A model generated the notes under the pieces. The model ran no database searches. It worked only from the letters and a program-made list of their open reading frames with translations, and was not told the DNA's origin. From an uncultured Lachnospiraceae bacterium (GTDB taxonomy: Bacteria > Bacillota > Clostridia > Lachnospirales > Lachnospiraceae), in the NCBI GenBank assembly GCA_900319245.1, contig ONNQ01000003.1, forward strand, positions 62,001 through 126,000: a stretch of DNA of 64,000 bases, in the 5' to 3' direction. Shown here piece after piece: positions 17,403 to 27,075 of this stretch. A program made the position numbers and the translations under genes. Numbering within the stretch: position 1 is the first letter of the stretch; the number at the start of each line of letters is the position of its first letter.

Positions 17403-18692
17403 TTATTGGACGGATCCCTGCGTCGCCTTCGCAGCGCCTTTGCCGGCGATCCAACCGCTGGTCATGGCCCATTGCAGATTGTAGCCGCCGCAGATTCCGT
17501 CCACGTCCACGAGTTCCCCCGCCATAAAGAGGCCCGGCGTGCGTACGGACTGCAGATTTTCATCCATTTCTTCTAGCGGAACGCCCCCACTTGTCACCTG
17601 CGCCTGTTTGAATGTGCCGGTTCCCACGATCGCAATGGGGAACGCGCGCAGATCTTCCATTATGCCGCGCAGCGCTTCCTGCGATAGTCGTGACGCCTTC
17701 ATCTCCGCCTGCATGCCGCGCCTTTTAAGGACAAGGTCCAGGATCTTGCGGTTCACAAGGCCGAGGAAGTAGACGCTGAGCATGCAGTTCTTGTTCTCTG
17801 AGAGCCTTCGCGCCAGCTCCTTTTCCCACGCCTTTTCATCAAAGTCAGGGGCAAAATCGATACTGGCCGTCACCGCCGTGCCTTGTGCCAGCGCCCTTGC
17901 CGCGATCGCACTCAGCTGAAAGACGGGGATGCCGGAAATGCCCTGCTCCGTCATCTGCAGCTCTCCGCGCTCCGAACAGACGCTTTGATCATTCACCAGG
18001 AGCGTGATCGCCGCGTCGCAGCGAACGCCCGCAGACGCCTTCAGATTCCTGTCGTCCGACAGGAGCGGAACCAGGGCCGGCAGGGGCTTCACGACCGTGT
18101 GTCCCATCGAAGAGGCAATTCGATAAATCGCCTCCCCGCACCCATACTGAGGACCTGCCATGCCGCCGCCTGCAAGGATGACCGATTCCGCCATATAGGA
18201 AAATCCATCAGAAGTCTCGATCTGAAAATGAGAAGCGCCTTTGCGCTCGCTCCGTCTGACCAGGACCACTCTCTTTCCAAGTTCGATCGTGACAGGCAGT
18301 GCCCGCAGGATCTTCTCAAATCCCTCCGCGATGGTTGCGGCCTGGTCCGTCCTGGGATAGACGTATCCCTGCCTGTCGTGCAGAAAGACGCCCTGCGATT
18401 CCCAGAAGCGCATCAGGTCCTTCTCACTAAAGCGCGAAAAAAAGGCGGAAAGACTCGCCCCTCCGCCGGTATGATAGCAATCCATTGTCATATGCAGATT
18501 GGTCAGATTGCAGCGGCCGTTGCCGGTCGCATAGACTTTTCTGCAGATCTTGTCGTTGGCGTCCAGAAGCAGTACATTTCTGCCTTCCCGCGCCGCGGAA
18601 ACTGCCGCCATGCAGCCGGAAGGACCTGCGCCAACGATGACGATTTCCGCTGTCTTTGCTCTATGCAGTTCGCCATTTGCCTTTTTACTCAT
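17403..18692 (-). CDS. HI0933/YhiN-family flavoprotein (BaiN-like)
   Basis: The 429-residue protein has an FAD-binding motif VIVGAGPSGCMAAVSAA at residue 17, the family signature CRKVYATGNGRCNLTN, and at the end AQVTSGGVPLEEMD and GICGGYNLQWA. Family members include enzymes annotated as aminoacetone oxidase and the bile-acid reductase BaiN. No bile-acid gene is nearby, so I do not assign a substrate. AAGGAT precedes the start. It is followed by the COG2509 gene. Confidence 0.9.
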   Translation of the reverse strand: MSKKANGELHRAKTAEIVIVGAGPSGCMAAVSAAREGRNVLLLDANDKICRKVYATGNGRCNLTNLHMTMDCYHTGGGASLSAFFSRFSEKDLMRFWESQGVFLHDRQGYVYPRTDQAATIAEGFEKILRALPVTIELGKRVVLVRRSERKGASHFQIETSDGFSYMAESVILAGGGMAGPQYGCGEAIYRIASSMGHTVVKPLPALVPLLSDDRNLKASAGVRCDAAITLLVNDQSVCSERGELQMTEQGISGIPVFQLSAIAARALAQGTAVTASIDFAPDFDEKAWEKELARRLSENKNCMLSVYFLGLVNRKILDLVLKRRGMQAEMKASRLSQEALRGIMEDLRAFPIAIVGTGTFKQAQVTSGGVPLEEMDENLQSVRTPGLFMAGELVDVDGICGGYNLQWAMTSGWIAGKGAAKATQGSVQ

Positions 18693-18731
18693 AAAGGTAT
18701 ATCCTTTCGCACAGCGCGGATCGTGACAAAT

Positions 18732-19259
18732 TCATTCTCTCGTGATCCCCAGCGCCTGCAGCGCCATCTCCTGGCGGGCTTCCATCACGTCCGCCTCTTC
18801 CGGCGTCATGTGGTCATAGCCGCACAGATGGAGCATGCTGTGCGCGATCAAAAACGCGAATTCCCGCAGCTCACTGTGCCCGTACTCTGCCGCCTGCTCC
18901 TTGACCTTCTGTGCGTTGATCACAATATCGCCGAGCATCACACAGTCGTTGTCCGGGTTGATACAGCTGTCATTGATCAGACTAAAATCAGCGGGTTCTT
19001 CAAATTCAAGGCCGGGGAAAGAGAGCACGTCGGTTGTCCGGTCGATCCCTCGAAATTCCCGGTTGAGTCTGTGCACCTCTTCTGCGTCTGTCACAACCAG
19101 CGACACTTCCGCATCGTCAGTAAAGTTCTCCTGCGAGAGCACCTGTGTACAGACCTTCAGCGCGACCTCTTCTATGTCAAAAGGCGGGTCAAAGGGCAGG
19201 GCAAATTCAGACTTTTCTTCTATTTGGATATCTGTGTTCAAAACGACCATGTTTTTCAT
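18732..19259 (-). CDS. ybeY: Endoribonuclease YbeY (16S rRNA maturation)
   Basis: YbeY is a zinc endoribonuclease needed for 3' processing of 16S rRNA and ribosome quality control. The metal-binding signature HSMLHLCGYDH (H-x3-H-x5-H) is complete, and the RGIDRTTDVLSFP segment is typical. The start at 19259 follows GAGG and gives 176 residues; an open frame reaches 19310 without a site. It overlaps the end of phoH by 53 bases, a coupling common in Firmicutes. Confidence 0.95.
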   Translation of the reverse strand: MKNMVVLNTDIQIEEKSEFALPFDPPFDIEEVALKVCTQVLSQENFTDDAEVSLVVTDAEEVHRLNREFRGIDRTTDVLSFPGLEFEEPADFSLINDSCINPDNDCVMLGDIVINAQKVKEQAAEYGHSELREFAFLIAHSMLHLCGYDHMTPEEADVMEARQEMALQALGITRE

Positions 19260-20193
19260 AATCCTCGTAAGCTTTGACGATTTTCTGTACCAGTGGATGA
19301 CGCACGACATCCTTGGCGGTCAGATTGATGAAGCTGATCCCCTCCACATTCCTTAGCACCTTCATGGCCACATCGAGACCGGAGCGCGTGTTAGGCGCAA
19401 GGTCCTTCTGCGACGCGTCGCCGGTGATAATGGCATGGGAGCCAAATCCGAATCTTGTCAGGAACATCTTCATCTGCTCGGGCGTTGTGTTCTGCGCTTC
19501 GTCCAGAATGATGTATGCATTGTCCAGTGTCCGTCCCCTCATGTAGGCGAGCGGCGCCACTTCGATCAGACCGTTTTCCATATTGCGCTTGAAGTTCTCT
19601 GCGCCCATGATCTGATAGAGCGCATCGTACAGGGGGCGCAGATAGGGATCGACCTTGCTCTGCAGGTCGCCCGGGAGGAAACCGAGCTTCTCTCCCGCCT
19701 CGATGGCAGGTCTTGTCATGATGATCCGCTCCACCTCTTTGTTCTGAAACGCCGTGATTGCCATGGCCATAGCAAGAAAGGTCTTGCCGGTACCCGCAGG
19801 GCCATTGGCAAACACGATCAGGTTGTTTCTGATCGAATCAATATATTTCTTCTGCCCCAGTGTCTTGGGCTTGATCGGCTTGCCGCTCACTGTGTGGCAG
19901 ATGATATCCTTGTCAAAATCTGCCAATACGGCAGGTTCCGCCTCGTCCTTCATCTCGATGGCATAGTCTACGCTCTGGTCCTCGATCTCACCGCCGGCCC
20001 TCGCGAGCCCCGCCAGATTCTCTAAAATCCCGACTGCCTTGCGCACAGCCGCGTCGTCGCCGGTCACCTTGATCACACCGTCCCTGGCGATCACTGCCAC
20101 ATCCAGATCTTTCTCGATCTTTCTCACAAAATGGTCCTTACTGCCAAAAATCTCTCTCTGCTCCTCCGCAGATAGTTCCAGAATCTGTGTCAT
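19207..20193 (-). CDS. PhoH-family ATPase (YbeZ type)
   Basis: The 328-residue protein has a KH-like RNA-binding N-terminus (about 80 residues) and a P-loop ATPase core with Walker A GPAGTGKTFLAMAMA near residue 136 and Walker B YIILDEAQNTT. The ybeZ-ybeY gene order is conserved in bacteria and supports a role in rRNA processing. It is read as first gene of this pair, with the ybeY start inside its end. Confidence 0.94.
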   Translation of the reverse strand: MTQILELSAEEQREIFGSKDHFVRKIEKDLDVAVIARDGVIKVTGDDAAVRKAVGILENLAGLARAGGEIEDQSVDYAIEMKDEAEPAVLADFDKDIICHTVSGKPIKPKTLGQKKYIDSIRNNLIVFANGPAGTGKTFLAMAMAITAFQNKEVERIIMTRPAIEAGEKLGFLPGDLQSKVDPYLRPLYDALYQIMGAENFKRNMENGLIEVAPLAYMRGRTLDNAYIILDEAQNTTPEQMKMFLTRFGFGSHAIITGDASQKDLAPNTRSGLDVAMKVLRNVEGISFINLTAKDVVRHPLVQKIVKAYEDYEKHGRFEHRYPNRRKV

Positions 20194-20223
20194 GTACGTC
20201 TCTTTTTCCTTGCTAAAATCCTC

Positions 20224-20263
20224 AAAAAAAGAGCGTATACCGCGTTACAGGCGGCATACGCTC
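20224..20263 (-). terminator. Terminator after nfnB
   Basis: On the minus strand GAGCGTATGCCGC pairs with GCGGTATACGCTC and is followed by seven T residues. Confidence 0.88.
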
Positions 20264-20283
20264 GTTGTAATGCTAGTATTAAA

Positions 20284-21669
20284 TTACTTCGCGGACAGGT
20301 ATTCGTCAATACCCTTCGCGGCTGCCTTGCCTGCGCCCATCGCCAAAATGACAGTGGCCGCGCCGGTCACAGCGTCGCCGCCTGCGAATACGCCTTCCTT
20401 GGAAGTCTGGCCCTTCTCCTCGTCCGCAACGATGCAGCCTCTTCTGTTTGCTTCAAGGCCTTTGGTCGTGGAAGAGATCAGCGGGTTGGGGCTTGTTCCC
20501 AGGGACATGATCACTGCGTCGCACTCAATATAGAACTCAGAACCGGGTATCTCCACAGGTCTGCGTCTTCCGGACGCATCGGGCTCGCCCAGCTCCATGC
20601 GGATGCAGGTAATGCCTTTAACCCATCCGTTTTCATCCGCGTGGATTTCCACAGGATTGGTCAGAAGGTCAAAAATGATGCCCTCTTCCTTGGCGTGATG
20701 GACTTCTTCGCGTCTGGCCGGAAGCTCTTCTTCGCTTCTTCTGTAGACAATGTGTGTCTCCGCGCCCAGTCGAAGCGCTGTTCTGGCTGCGTCCATAGCA
20801 ACGTTGCCGCCGCCGACGATGACCGCCTTTTTCGCCTTCATAATAGGGGTTCTGGAGGAATCGCTGAAGGCCTTCATGAGGTTGCTTCTTGTCAGATACT
20901 CATTGGCGGAGAATACGCCCATGGCCTGCTCGCCGGGAATGCCCATGAACTTGGGAAGACCTGCGCCGGAGCCGATGAATACAGCTTCAAAGCCTTCGTT
21001 CTTCATCAGATCGTCGATCGTAGCGGATTTGCCTACAACGCAGTCTGTCTCTATTTTGACGCCGAGGTGCTTGACGTTCTCGATTTCCTTCTCCACGACT
21101 GCGTCCTTGGGAAGACGGAACTCGGGAATACCATACACCAGAACGCCGCCCGCCTTGTGCAGCGCTTCGAAGATCGTGACGTCATAGCCGAGCTTGGCCA
21201 GATCGCCTGCGCAGGTAAGGCCGGCAGGGCCGGAACCGATCACCGCGACCTTGTGTCCATTCTGCGTAGCCGCCTTCTGGGGCTTGATGCCCATAGCGCG
21301 GGCTGTATCCGCGACGTATCTCTCCAGTTTGCCGATGGAGACGGCTTCTCCCTTGATGCCGCGCACGCATTTGCCCTCGCACTGTGTCTCCTGGGGGCAG
21401 ACACGGCCGCAGATCGCAGGCAGGGAGGAGGAAAGGCTGATCACATCATAGGCGCCCTTCACGTCGCTCTCTTTGACTTTGGTGATAAAGCCGGGGATGT
21501 CGATATTGACGGGACATCCCTGCACACATCTGGGGTTCTTGCAGTTGAGGCAGCGGAGCGCTTCTGCCTCCGCCTCTTCTTTATTATAACCGAGGCAGAC
21601 TTCTTCAAAGTTCGTCGCTCTGACAAGCGGATCCTGTTCCCGTACCGGGACTTTCTTCATCATATCCAT
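20284..21669 (-). CDS. nfnB: NADPH-dependent oxidoreductase, NfnB / glutamate synthase small-subunit family
   Basis: The 461-residue flavoprotein has two cysteine clusters for [4Fe-4S] centres near its N-terminus (CLNCKNPRCVQGCP and CGRVCPQETQCEGKC). FAD- and NADPH-binding motifs follow: AVIGSGPAGLTCAGDLA, AVIVGGGNVAMDAAR, and a final FAGGDAVTGAATVI. On its own it would be called GltA-like glutamate synthase. Next to an FNR-type partner gene it is best read as the large subunit of the bifurcating NADH-dependent ferredoxin:NADP oxidoreductase NfnAB, which balances NADPH, NADH and ferredoxin in anaerobes. No glutamate synthase large subunit is nearby. AAAGGAT precedes the start. Confidence 0.88.
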   Translation of the reverse strand: MDMMKKVPVREQDPLVRATNFEEVCLGYNKEEAEAEALRCLNCKNPRCVQGCPVNIDIPGFITKVKESDVKGAYDVISLSSSLPAICGRVCPQETQCEGKCVRGIKGEAVSIGKLERYVADTARAMGIKPQKAATQNGHKVAVIGSGPAGLTCAGDLAKLGYDVTIFEALHKAGGVLVYGIPEFRLPKDAVVEKEIENVKHLGVKIETDCVVGKSATIDDLMKNEGFEAVFIGSGAGLPKFMGIPGEQAMGVFSANEYLTRSNLMKAFSDSSRTPIMKAKKAVIVGGGNVAMDAARTALRLGAETHIVYRRSEEELPARREEVHHAKEEGIIFDLLTNPVEIHADENGWVKGITCIRMELGEPDASGRRRPVEIPGSEFYIECDAVIMSLGTSPNPLISSTTKGLEANRRGCIVADEEKGQTSKEGVFAGGDAVTGAATVILAMGAGKAAAKGIDEYLSAK

Positions 21670-21687
21670 AATCGTCTATCCTTTCTG

Positions 21688-21726
21688 TATGAAAGATCTG
21701 CATGAAAGATCTGTATGAAAGACCGT
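21688..21726. repeat. Three tandem 13-base repeats between nfnA and nfnB
   Basis: The unit TATGAAAGATCTG occurs three times in a row (21688, 21701 with C first, 21714 with three end changes). It fills most of the 56-base gap between the two cotranscribed genes and lies next to the nfnB ribosome binding site. Confidence 0.85.
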
Positions 21727-22604
21727 CAGTTTGCGCAATTTCCGCAGCCGCCGTGGTGCGTATCACCCTCTTTGGCCTTCAGATACAGGCGTCCCTCTTC
21801 GGTAGCATACAGTTTCATTCTCTGCATAGCCTGTACAAAATCCACCTCGTGGCCGTCGAATTCCGGTCCGTCCACGCAGGCAAATTTCACTTTGCCGCCT
21901 ACCATCAGACGACATGCGCCGCACATGCCTGTGCCGTCCACCATGATCGGGTTCATGGAGACGATGGTCTCGATCCCGAGCTGCTTGGTGAGCTGGCATA
22001 CGAACTTCATCATGATCATGGGGCCGATGGCGACGACTCTGTCGAAGCGCTGTCCTTCATCATAGAGCTTCTGGAGCGCGACACATACGTTGCCGGCGAT
22101 TCCATAGGATCCGTCGTCTGTGCAGATGTGGAGGTTCGAGACCTCGCTCATTTCCTTCTCGAGGATAATGATGTCCTTGGTTCTCGCGCCCTGGATGCAA
22201 TCCACTTCTACGCCCTGCTTCTTGAGCCATTTGAGCTGGCAGTATACAGGCGCTGTACCAACACCGCCCGCGATGAAGCAGATCTTCATCTTCTTCAGTT
22301 CATCCAGAGGCAGCTCTGTGAGATCGGAGGGTTTTCCGAGAGGGCCTACCATATCTGCGAAGCTGTCGCCCACTTCCAGCGAGGACATGCGATATGTGTC
22401 GCCGCCGATCACCTGAAATACAATCTGCACAATGCCTTTTTCGCTGTCATAATCACAGATCGTCAGCGGTATTCTTTCTCCCTCTTCATCGACACGAACG
22501 ATCAGAAACTGTCCGGGAAGCGCATATCTGGCAATCCTGGGTGCCTCAACATCCATCAGAAAGATGTTGGGGGCCAGATTTTCCTTTTTAATGATCTTGA
22601 ACAT
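21726..22604 (-). CDS. nfnA: FNR-type FAD/NAD-binding subunit NfnA
   Basis: The 292-residue protein belongs to the sulfide/dihydroorotate dehydrogenase-like FAD and NAD(H)-binding family. Visible are the FAD segment PGQFLIVRVDEEGERIPLTI, the NAD-binding FIAGGVGTAPVY, and a C-terminal cysteine group for a [2Fe-2S] cluster (GTGMCGACRLMV, then FACVDGPEFDGHEVDF). With NfnB it forms the NADH-binding half of NfnAB. The start at 22604 has GGAGG five bases upstream; the ATG at 22616 overlaps that site. The order nfnA-nfnB matches known operons. Confidence 0.88.
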   Translation of the reverse strand: MFKIIKKENLAPNIFLMDVEAPRIARYALPGQFLIVRVDEEGERIPLTICDYDSEKGIVQIVFQVIGGDTYRMSSLEVGDSFADMVGPLGKPSDLTELPLDELKKMKICFIAGGVGTAPVYCQLKWLKKQGVEVDCIQGARTKDIIILEKEMSEVSNLHICTDDGSYGIAGNVCVALQKLYDEGQRFDRVVAIGPMIMMKFVCQLTKQLGIETIVSMNPIMVDGTGMCGACRLMVGGKVKFACVDGPEFDGHEVDFVQAMQRMKLYATEEGRLYLKAKEGDTHHGGCGNCAN

Positions 22605-22661
22605 ATCTACCTCCATCTACCTGTTTGTAAATTAATACTTTACTGTAATAAAGACTAATTC

Positions 22662-22690
22662 ATACTACCACTCTTTTTCGTGCATGTAAA
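22662..22690 (-). promoter_or_regulatory. Promoter of nfnAB
   Basis: On the minus strand TTTACA is followed after 17 bases by TAGTAT, about 55 bases before the nfnA start. Both hexamers differ from consensus by one or two bases. Confidence 0.6.
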
Positions 22691-22756
22691 AGCAAAATAG
22701 CATACTTATTAATTTGTGCACATTTTTCACGTCTTTTGGCACATTTGAACTCTCTG

Positions 22757-23464
22757 TCACTCATCCAGGATCTGATAGGTGCCCGTGACCACGCTGCTCT
22801 TGAGCCCGTACCGATTGACAAAAAGGACCTTCACGGTATAGATGATCCCGGGGCGGAGCTTGATCCCGTCGGTATACAGATTGCTTCTGTCCGTGGGCTC
22901 TGTCCCGTCAATTGTGTAGAACAGCGTCCCAACGCCCTGGCTCTCGACGATCAGGTTCATTTCTCCCTCGTAGGTCCCCGGCGGATCGCGAAAGACCGGG
23001 TCGTAGACCAGATAATTGTAATACTTGCTCTTTATGGATTCCACTTCGCTCCCTTCCAGAAGCGTCGCAAGTTTTCCGTATTCACCCTCCTCGGAGCAGA
23101 TCGATACAATCCTCTCCCAGGCGTCGTCGAATTCCTGCTGCCCTTCGTGCGTGTTTTTCACAACGCGCATGGCAATACTGAGCGCCTCCGCGTTGTCGCC
23201 GGCTTTCTGCAGATAATCCGCTTTCTTCAGATACAGCATTTCATCACTGCGCACGCCGTCGCCCGGAAGCGTCAGCGCTCTGTCGATGAGCCTTGCTGCG
23301 TCCGCGTAATAGCCTGTCTGCGCCATTTCCGATGATTTTTGAAGGAGCGCTTCTCTTGAGTTCGCCTGGCTGTGCTGATAGGCCAGGTATCCGACGACGA
23401 GCGCCGCTGCTATGGATACCAGAACGGCCGCGATTCTAACCTGTCTGCTCATTTTCATCTTCAC
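22757..23464 (-). CDS. Membrane-anchored TPR protein with chitobiase-like C-terminal domain
   Basis: The 235-residue protein starts with one membrane helix (residues 9-28). TPR-like helices follow (MAQTGYYADAARLIDRAL, LKKADYLQKAGDNAEALSIA). The C-terminal ~75 residues match the chitobiase/beta-hexosaminidase C-terminal Ig-like domain, with GTLFYTIDGTEPT. No catalytic domain is present. It probably acts outside the membrane in protein or glycan contacts. It starts 15 bases after ftsK, so it is likely translated from the same mRNA. The function is unknown. Confidence 0.75.
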   Translation of the reverse strand: MKMKMSRQVRIAAVLVSIAAALVVGYLAYQHSQANSREALLQKSSEMAQTGYYADAARLIDRALTLPGDGVRSDEMLYLKKADYLQKAGDNAEALSIAMRVVKNTHEGQQEFDDAWERIVSICSEEGEYGKLATLLEGSEVESIKSKYYNYLVYDPVFRDPPGTYEGEMNLIVESQGVGTLFYTIDGTEPTDRSNLYTDGIKLRPGIIYTVKVLFVNRYGLKSSVVTGTYQILDE

Positions 23465-23479
23465 CCCGGAGCGCCGTGC

Positions 23480-26400
23480 TCACATGTCTTCCAGGTACTG
23501 TTCAAAGGTCGGCATATCCATAAGAACCTGCCTTGCCCTTGTTCCGTTTTCTTCGCTGACAACGCCGGCTTCCGCGAGCTGGTCCATGATCCTGGCCGCT
23601 CTGTTAAAGCCGATCTTGAACACGCGCTGCAGCATGCCGATCGACGCCTTGTTCTTGTCGATAATAAATCTGCCCGCTTCGGCAAAATATTCATCGTAAA
23701 TGGAGTCGCCCTTGAGATCCGCGTTCTGGCCGCTGCCGTCCGAGGACGCGATCCCATCGATCTCACTCTCAATGGCCGCCATCGAGCTGCTGTCCGCCGC
23801 ATTGTTCTCTTTAATGTACGAGACCACTTTCTGCACGTCGTCATCGGACACAAACGCGCCTTGGATTCTGGCGGGTTTCTGGTAATTCTGCGGATAGAAA
23901 AGCATATCGCCCTTGCCGATCAGCTTCTCCGCGCCTGCCATATCCAGAATGGTGCGGGAATCGACCTGACTGGTAACTGCAAAGGCAATGCGGCTGGGCA
24001 TATTGGCCTTGATGAGGCCGGTAATGACATCTACAGAAGGTCTCTGCGTCGCGATGATCAAGTGAATGCCTGCCGCGCGGGCCAGCTGTGCCAGACGGCA
24101 GATCGAAGATTCCACTTCGTTCTTGGCGACCATCATGAGATCTGCCAGCTCGTCGACAATGACGACCAGTCTGGGCAGTACTTTCTCATTTTCTCCCGCT
24201 TCGTCGCCCTTTGCTCTCACCATCGCGTTATAGCCGTTGAGATCCCTCGTTCCGGCTGCGGCAAAGAGCTTGTAGCGGCGCTCCATTTCCGCGACCGCCC
24301 AGTTCAGTGCGGCCGACGCTTTGCGGACATCGGTCACAACCGGGATCATCAGGTGCGGAATGCCGTTATACACGCTCAGTTCCACGACCTTGGGATCGAT
24401 CATGATCAGCTGCACCTCATTCGGCGCCGCCTTGTAGAGGATACTCATGATGATCGTATTGATACATACGGATTTACCGGATCCGGTCGCGCCTGCAATG
24501 AGCAGGTGGGGCATCTTAGAGATATCCGTGACCACCGTTTTGCCGCCCAGATCCTTGCCGACACCAAATGCGAGCTTACTCTTCGCGCCGCGGAACTCCT
24601 GGGTCTCCAGAATATCGCGCAGTGCGACCAGCGACGGGTGCTTGTTGGGCACTTCGATTCCGATGGCGGGTTTACCCGGGATCGGCGCCTCAATTCGAAT
24701 ATCCATGGCGGCAAGGCTGAGCTTGATATCATCCGCCAGATTGACGATTTTTGAGACCTTGACGCCCTGCTCGGGCTGCAGCTCGTAGCGGGTGATGGAC
24801 GGTCCCTGACTGATTTCTGTGATCGTCACATTGACGCCGAACGTGCGCAAGGTCTCTTGCAGACGATAGGCCGTCTCCTTGAGTTCCTTGTCGGTCTCCG
24901 GCGAACTCATCTTCTGTCCCTTTTCCATCAGGCTAAACGGCGGGAAGCTGTACTGGCGGTTTTCCTTACTTCTGTTCTGTCCGCTCATAACGGTCCTGCC
25001 GGCGCCTTTTGTGCCGTCTTCGCCGCGGTCTCTGTGAACTTCAATGCCTTCCAGCTCTTCTTCCGAGATCGGAGGCGCCGACTGGGGCTGCGGCTTCTGC
25101 CTGGCCGTCACTGTTGTGCGAACAGGCGCAGCCGTTTGCGCGGCATTTTCGCCAGCCTTATTGGCGTACGCGGCTTCACTTTCCAGCGCCGCTTCCGACG
25201 CCTCGATGGCAGCCATCTCTTCCTCTGTGAGCGCATCGGCGCCCCAGGGAAGCTCGTCTGCACCCGTCTGTGTGATGTCCGCCGGCGCCGATCCCGGATC
25301 TGCCTTGTGCTGGGCGTTGAAGGTAGACATGCCACCGGCATCCGCGATGTCATACGGACTGCCATTGGCGAGACTTCCGGTGCTCTCATGCGCATAGATC
25401 TTTCGCATGCCGCGTTCATTCTCTTCCTGATGGAAGGGGAACTGCAGATCGTCTGACAGATCGCTCGTATCCTGGGTTCTTGTGAACACCGTCATGGTAG
25501 CCCTGCCGGAACGGCTGCCGTACGTCTCTCTCTCTGCGGGATCGATCTGAAACATCCCCTCAGACTCCACCCGCACAGTGTTGGCGTCGGGGCGGAGAAT
25601 CCTCTCTGACGGTTCCGCCTTTGTTTCCTCAATCACCTTCGCGCTGACATTGACTTCCTCCGTTTTGCCGGTACGATCACGGTCTCTGTCGAGGAAACGG
25701 ATTCCATGCGACGTATTGCTGCGGATCCTCTCCGGTTCCGGCTTCGTCTCTGCCGCAGGGACCGCGGCCCTCTCGCGCGTGCGCAAAGGCTTCTTCTCCC
25801 TTCGTTTAAAGAGCGTGGAGCCCTCGTCGAGGCCAAAATCCTCCTCTTCGTCTTCCGTCGCCGGCTCGATCACGTTGTTTAACAGATCCGTCGCGTCGGC
25901 TCTCCTGCGCGCTTCCTTCTCTCTTTCCTCTCTGTTCAGCCGCTCCTGTTCGAGCAGCTTCTCCCTCTCTTCTCTCTCCTTTTCCTTCTCCTGCCGGATC
26001 AGTTCACGGCGTTTTTCGGATGCGGCACGCGCCTCCTGCGCCCTGAGCCTTCTTCTCTCCATAAAGGACGGATCGCCCCGCTGGATCCTTCTCTCCTGTG
26101 CCTTCCTGTATCTGGCGACAGGCGAGAACTGGGTCGCGACAAGCAGGCAGATCATAATGATCAGGATCAGGATAAAGGCCGATCCCACATTTCGAAACAG
26201 GCTGAACAGACCATAGGCAAGACTTCCGCCGATGAGTCCGCCGCCCTCCTTGGCCGCTGCGCAGCGCTGGTAAATAGCCGCCGGATCAAATCCGGCCGCC
26301 TTGGCCGCCTCGCCGCCCCACAGTTCAAACCCGGCGCCAATCGCGATCATAAGCACAACAAGAGAAGCCGCCCTTACCGGCAGCGTTCTCTTGCCCAGAT

Positions 26401-26731
26401 TCGATATGATAAAAATGACCATGACAAACACAAAGAGTGGCATCACATAGGCAGTCGTACCAAACAGGCCGAACATCACGGAGGAAACGGCTTTGCCGAC
26501 GACACCGCCGTATCCCAGCTCCGCGATCATCACAAAAGCCAGCGCCGCAAACAGCACCAGCAGCCGGATATCCCTGCGGACCTCCATCGCCCTTTTTTCT
26601 TCCTGCGCGAGCATCGCAGCGTCCTGTCTGCTCGTTCTTGAAGACGCTATCTTTCTCTTACCGGATGCACTTCTGCTCTTTGTTGTTCTCTTATTATTCT
26701 GTGTACTCTTCTTCCTTGTGGTTGAAGCCAT
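23480..26731 (-). CDS. ftsK: DNA translocase FtsK/SpoIIIE
   Basis: The protein pumps chromosomal DNA through the septum during division or sporulation. A basic N-terminus is followed by four to five membrane helices (about residues 50-190), a long low-complexity linker of some 400 residues rich in Glu, Arg and Ala, and the motor domain. Walker [12 protein letters not shown] lies near residue 745, and [12 protein letters not shown] and [14 protein letters not shown] follow. The last ~65 residues are the gamma winged helix that reads polar DNA motifs. The linker is longer than in B. subtilis SpoIIIE. The ATG at 26731 is preferred; a TTG four codons upstream is possible. Confidence 0.95.
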   Translation of the reverse strand: MASTTRKKSTQNNKRTTKSRSASGKRKIASSRTSRQDAAMLAQEEKRAMEVRRDIRLLVLFAALAFVMIAELGYGGVVGKAVSSVMFGLFGTTAYVMPLFVFVMVIFIISNLGKRTLPVRAASLVVLMIAIGAGFELWGGEAAKAAGFDPAAIYQRCAAAKEGGGLIGGSLAYGLFSLFRNVGSAFILILIIMICLLVATQFSPVARYRKAQERRIQRGDPSFMERRRLRAQEARAASEKRRELIRQEKEKEREEREKLLEQERLNREEREKEARRRADATDLLNNVIEPATEDEEEDFGLDEGSTLFKRREKKPLRTRERAAVPAAETKPEPERIRSNTSHGIRFLDRDRDRTGKTEEVNVSAKVIEETKAEPSERILRPDANTVRVESEGMFQIDPAERETYGSRSGRATMTVFTRTQDTSDLSDDLQFPFHQEENERGMRKIYAHESTGSLANGSPYDIADAGGMSTFNAQHKADPGSAPADITQTGADELPWGADALTEEEMAAIEASEAALESEAAYANKAGENAAQTAAPVRTTVTARQKPQPQSAPPISEEELEGIEVHRDRGEDGTKGAGRTVMSGQNRSKENRQYSFPPFSLMEKGQKMSSPETDKELKETAYRLQETLRTFGVNVTITEISQGPSITRYELQPEQGVKVSKIVNLADDIKLSLAAMDIRIEAPIPGKPAIGIEVPNKHPSLVALRDILETQEFRGAKSKLAFGVGKDLGGKTVVTDISKMPHLLIAGATGSGKSVCINTIIMSILYKAAPNEVQLIMIDPKVVELSVYNGIPHLMIPVVTDVRKASAALNWAVAEMERRYKLFAAAGTRDLNGYNAMVRAKGDEAGENEKVLPRLVVIVDELADLMMVAKNEVESSICRLAQLARAAGIHLIIATQRPSVDVITGLIKANMPSRIAFAVTSQVDSRTILDMAGAEKLIGKGDMLFYPQNYQKPARIQGAFVSDDDVQKVVSYIKENNAADSSSMAAIESEIDGIASSDGSGQNADLKGDSIYDEYFAEAGRFIIDKNKASIGMLQRVFKIGFNRAARIMDQLAEAGVVSEENGTRARQVLMDMPTFEQYLEDM

Positions 26732-26789
26732 CTCCTCCGTCAACCTTCCTTATCTACTGCTGCTGTCCGCCGTCACCGATCTTTGGGAT

Positions 26790-26969
26790 TCAAATGTCAA
26801 AATCGTCATCCTCGCTGATCTCCAGATCAAATTCGTCCTCCCCGTCGCAGACCAGGTCGAATTCCATTCGCACATGGGTCCTGCGGGGCGGTTCAGGGAG
26901 TGGGTTCTTGAGCAGCGTAAACGCCTCCCGCTCCGCGCCCGGAGTATATTCCGGATCATATATCTGCAT
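26790..26969 (-). CDS. Small acidic protein, 59 residues, unknown function
   Basis: This short gene starts MQIYDPEYTPGAERE and ends in the strongly acidic DLEISEDDDFDI. It has an AAAGGA ribosome binding site seven bases before the ATG, and its frame is free of stops for 60 codons. It lies 58 bases upstream of ftsK and 106 bases after yebC on the same strand. A central KNPLPEPPRR segment suggests a linear peptide rather than a fold. I do not recognise the family. It is likely real because of its ribosome binding site and operon position, but conservation was not tested. Confidence 0.6.
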   Translation of the reverse strand: MQIYDPEYTPGAEREAFTLLKNPLPEPPRRTHVRMEFDLVCDGEDEFDLEISEDDDFDI

Positions 26970-27011
26970 ATTTGTATCCTTTACATCTAAATCTTTTGAT
27001 TATGTCAATGA

Positions 27012-27041
27012 GGCAGCTTCATGCCTGCACACAAAGCTGCC
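27012..27041 (-). other. Hairpin between yebC and the small acidic gene
   Basis: GGCAGCTT and AAGCTGCC form a perfect eight-base stem with a 14-base loop. No T-run follows, so it may be an RNA-stability or processing element rather than a terminator. Confidence 0.4.
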
Positions 27042-27075
27042 CTGATCATGCCATGTAAGTTGTGACCCGTAAGGA

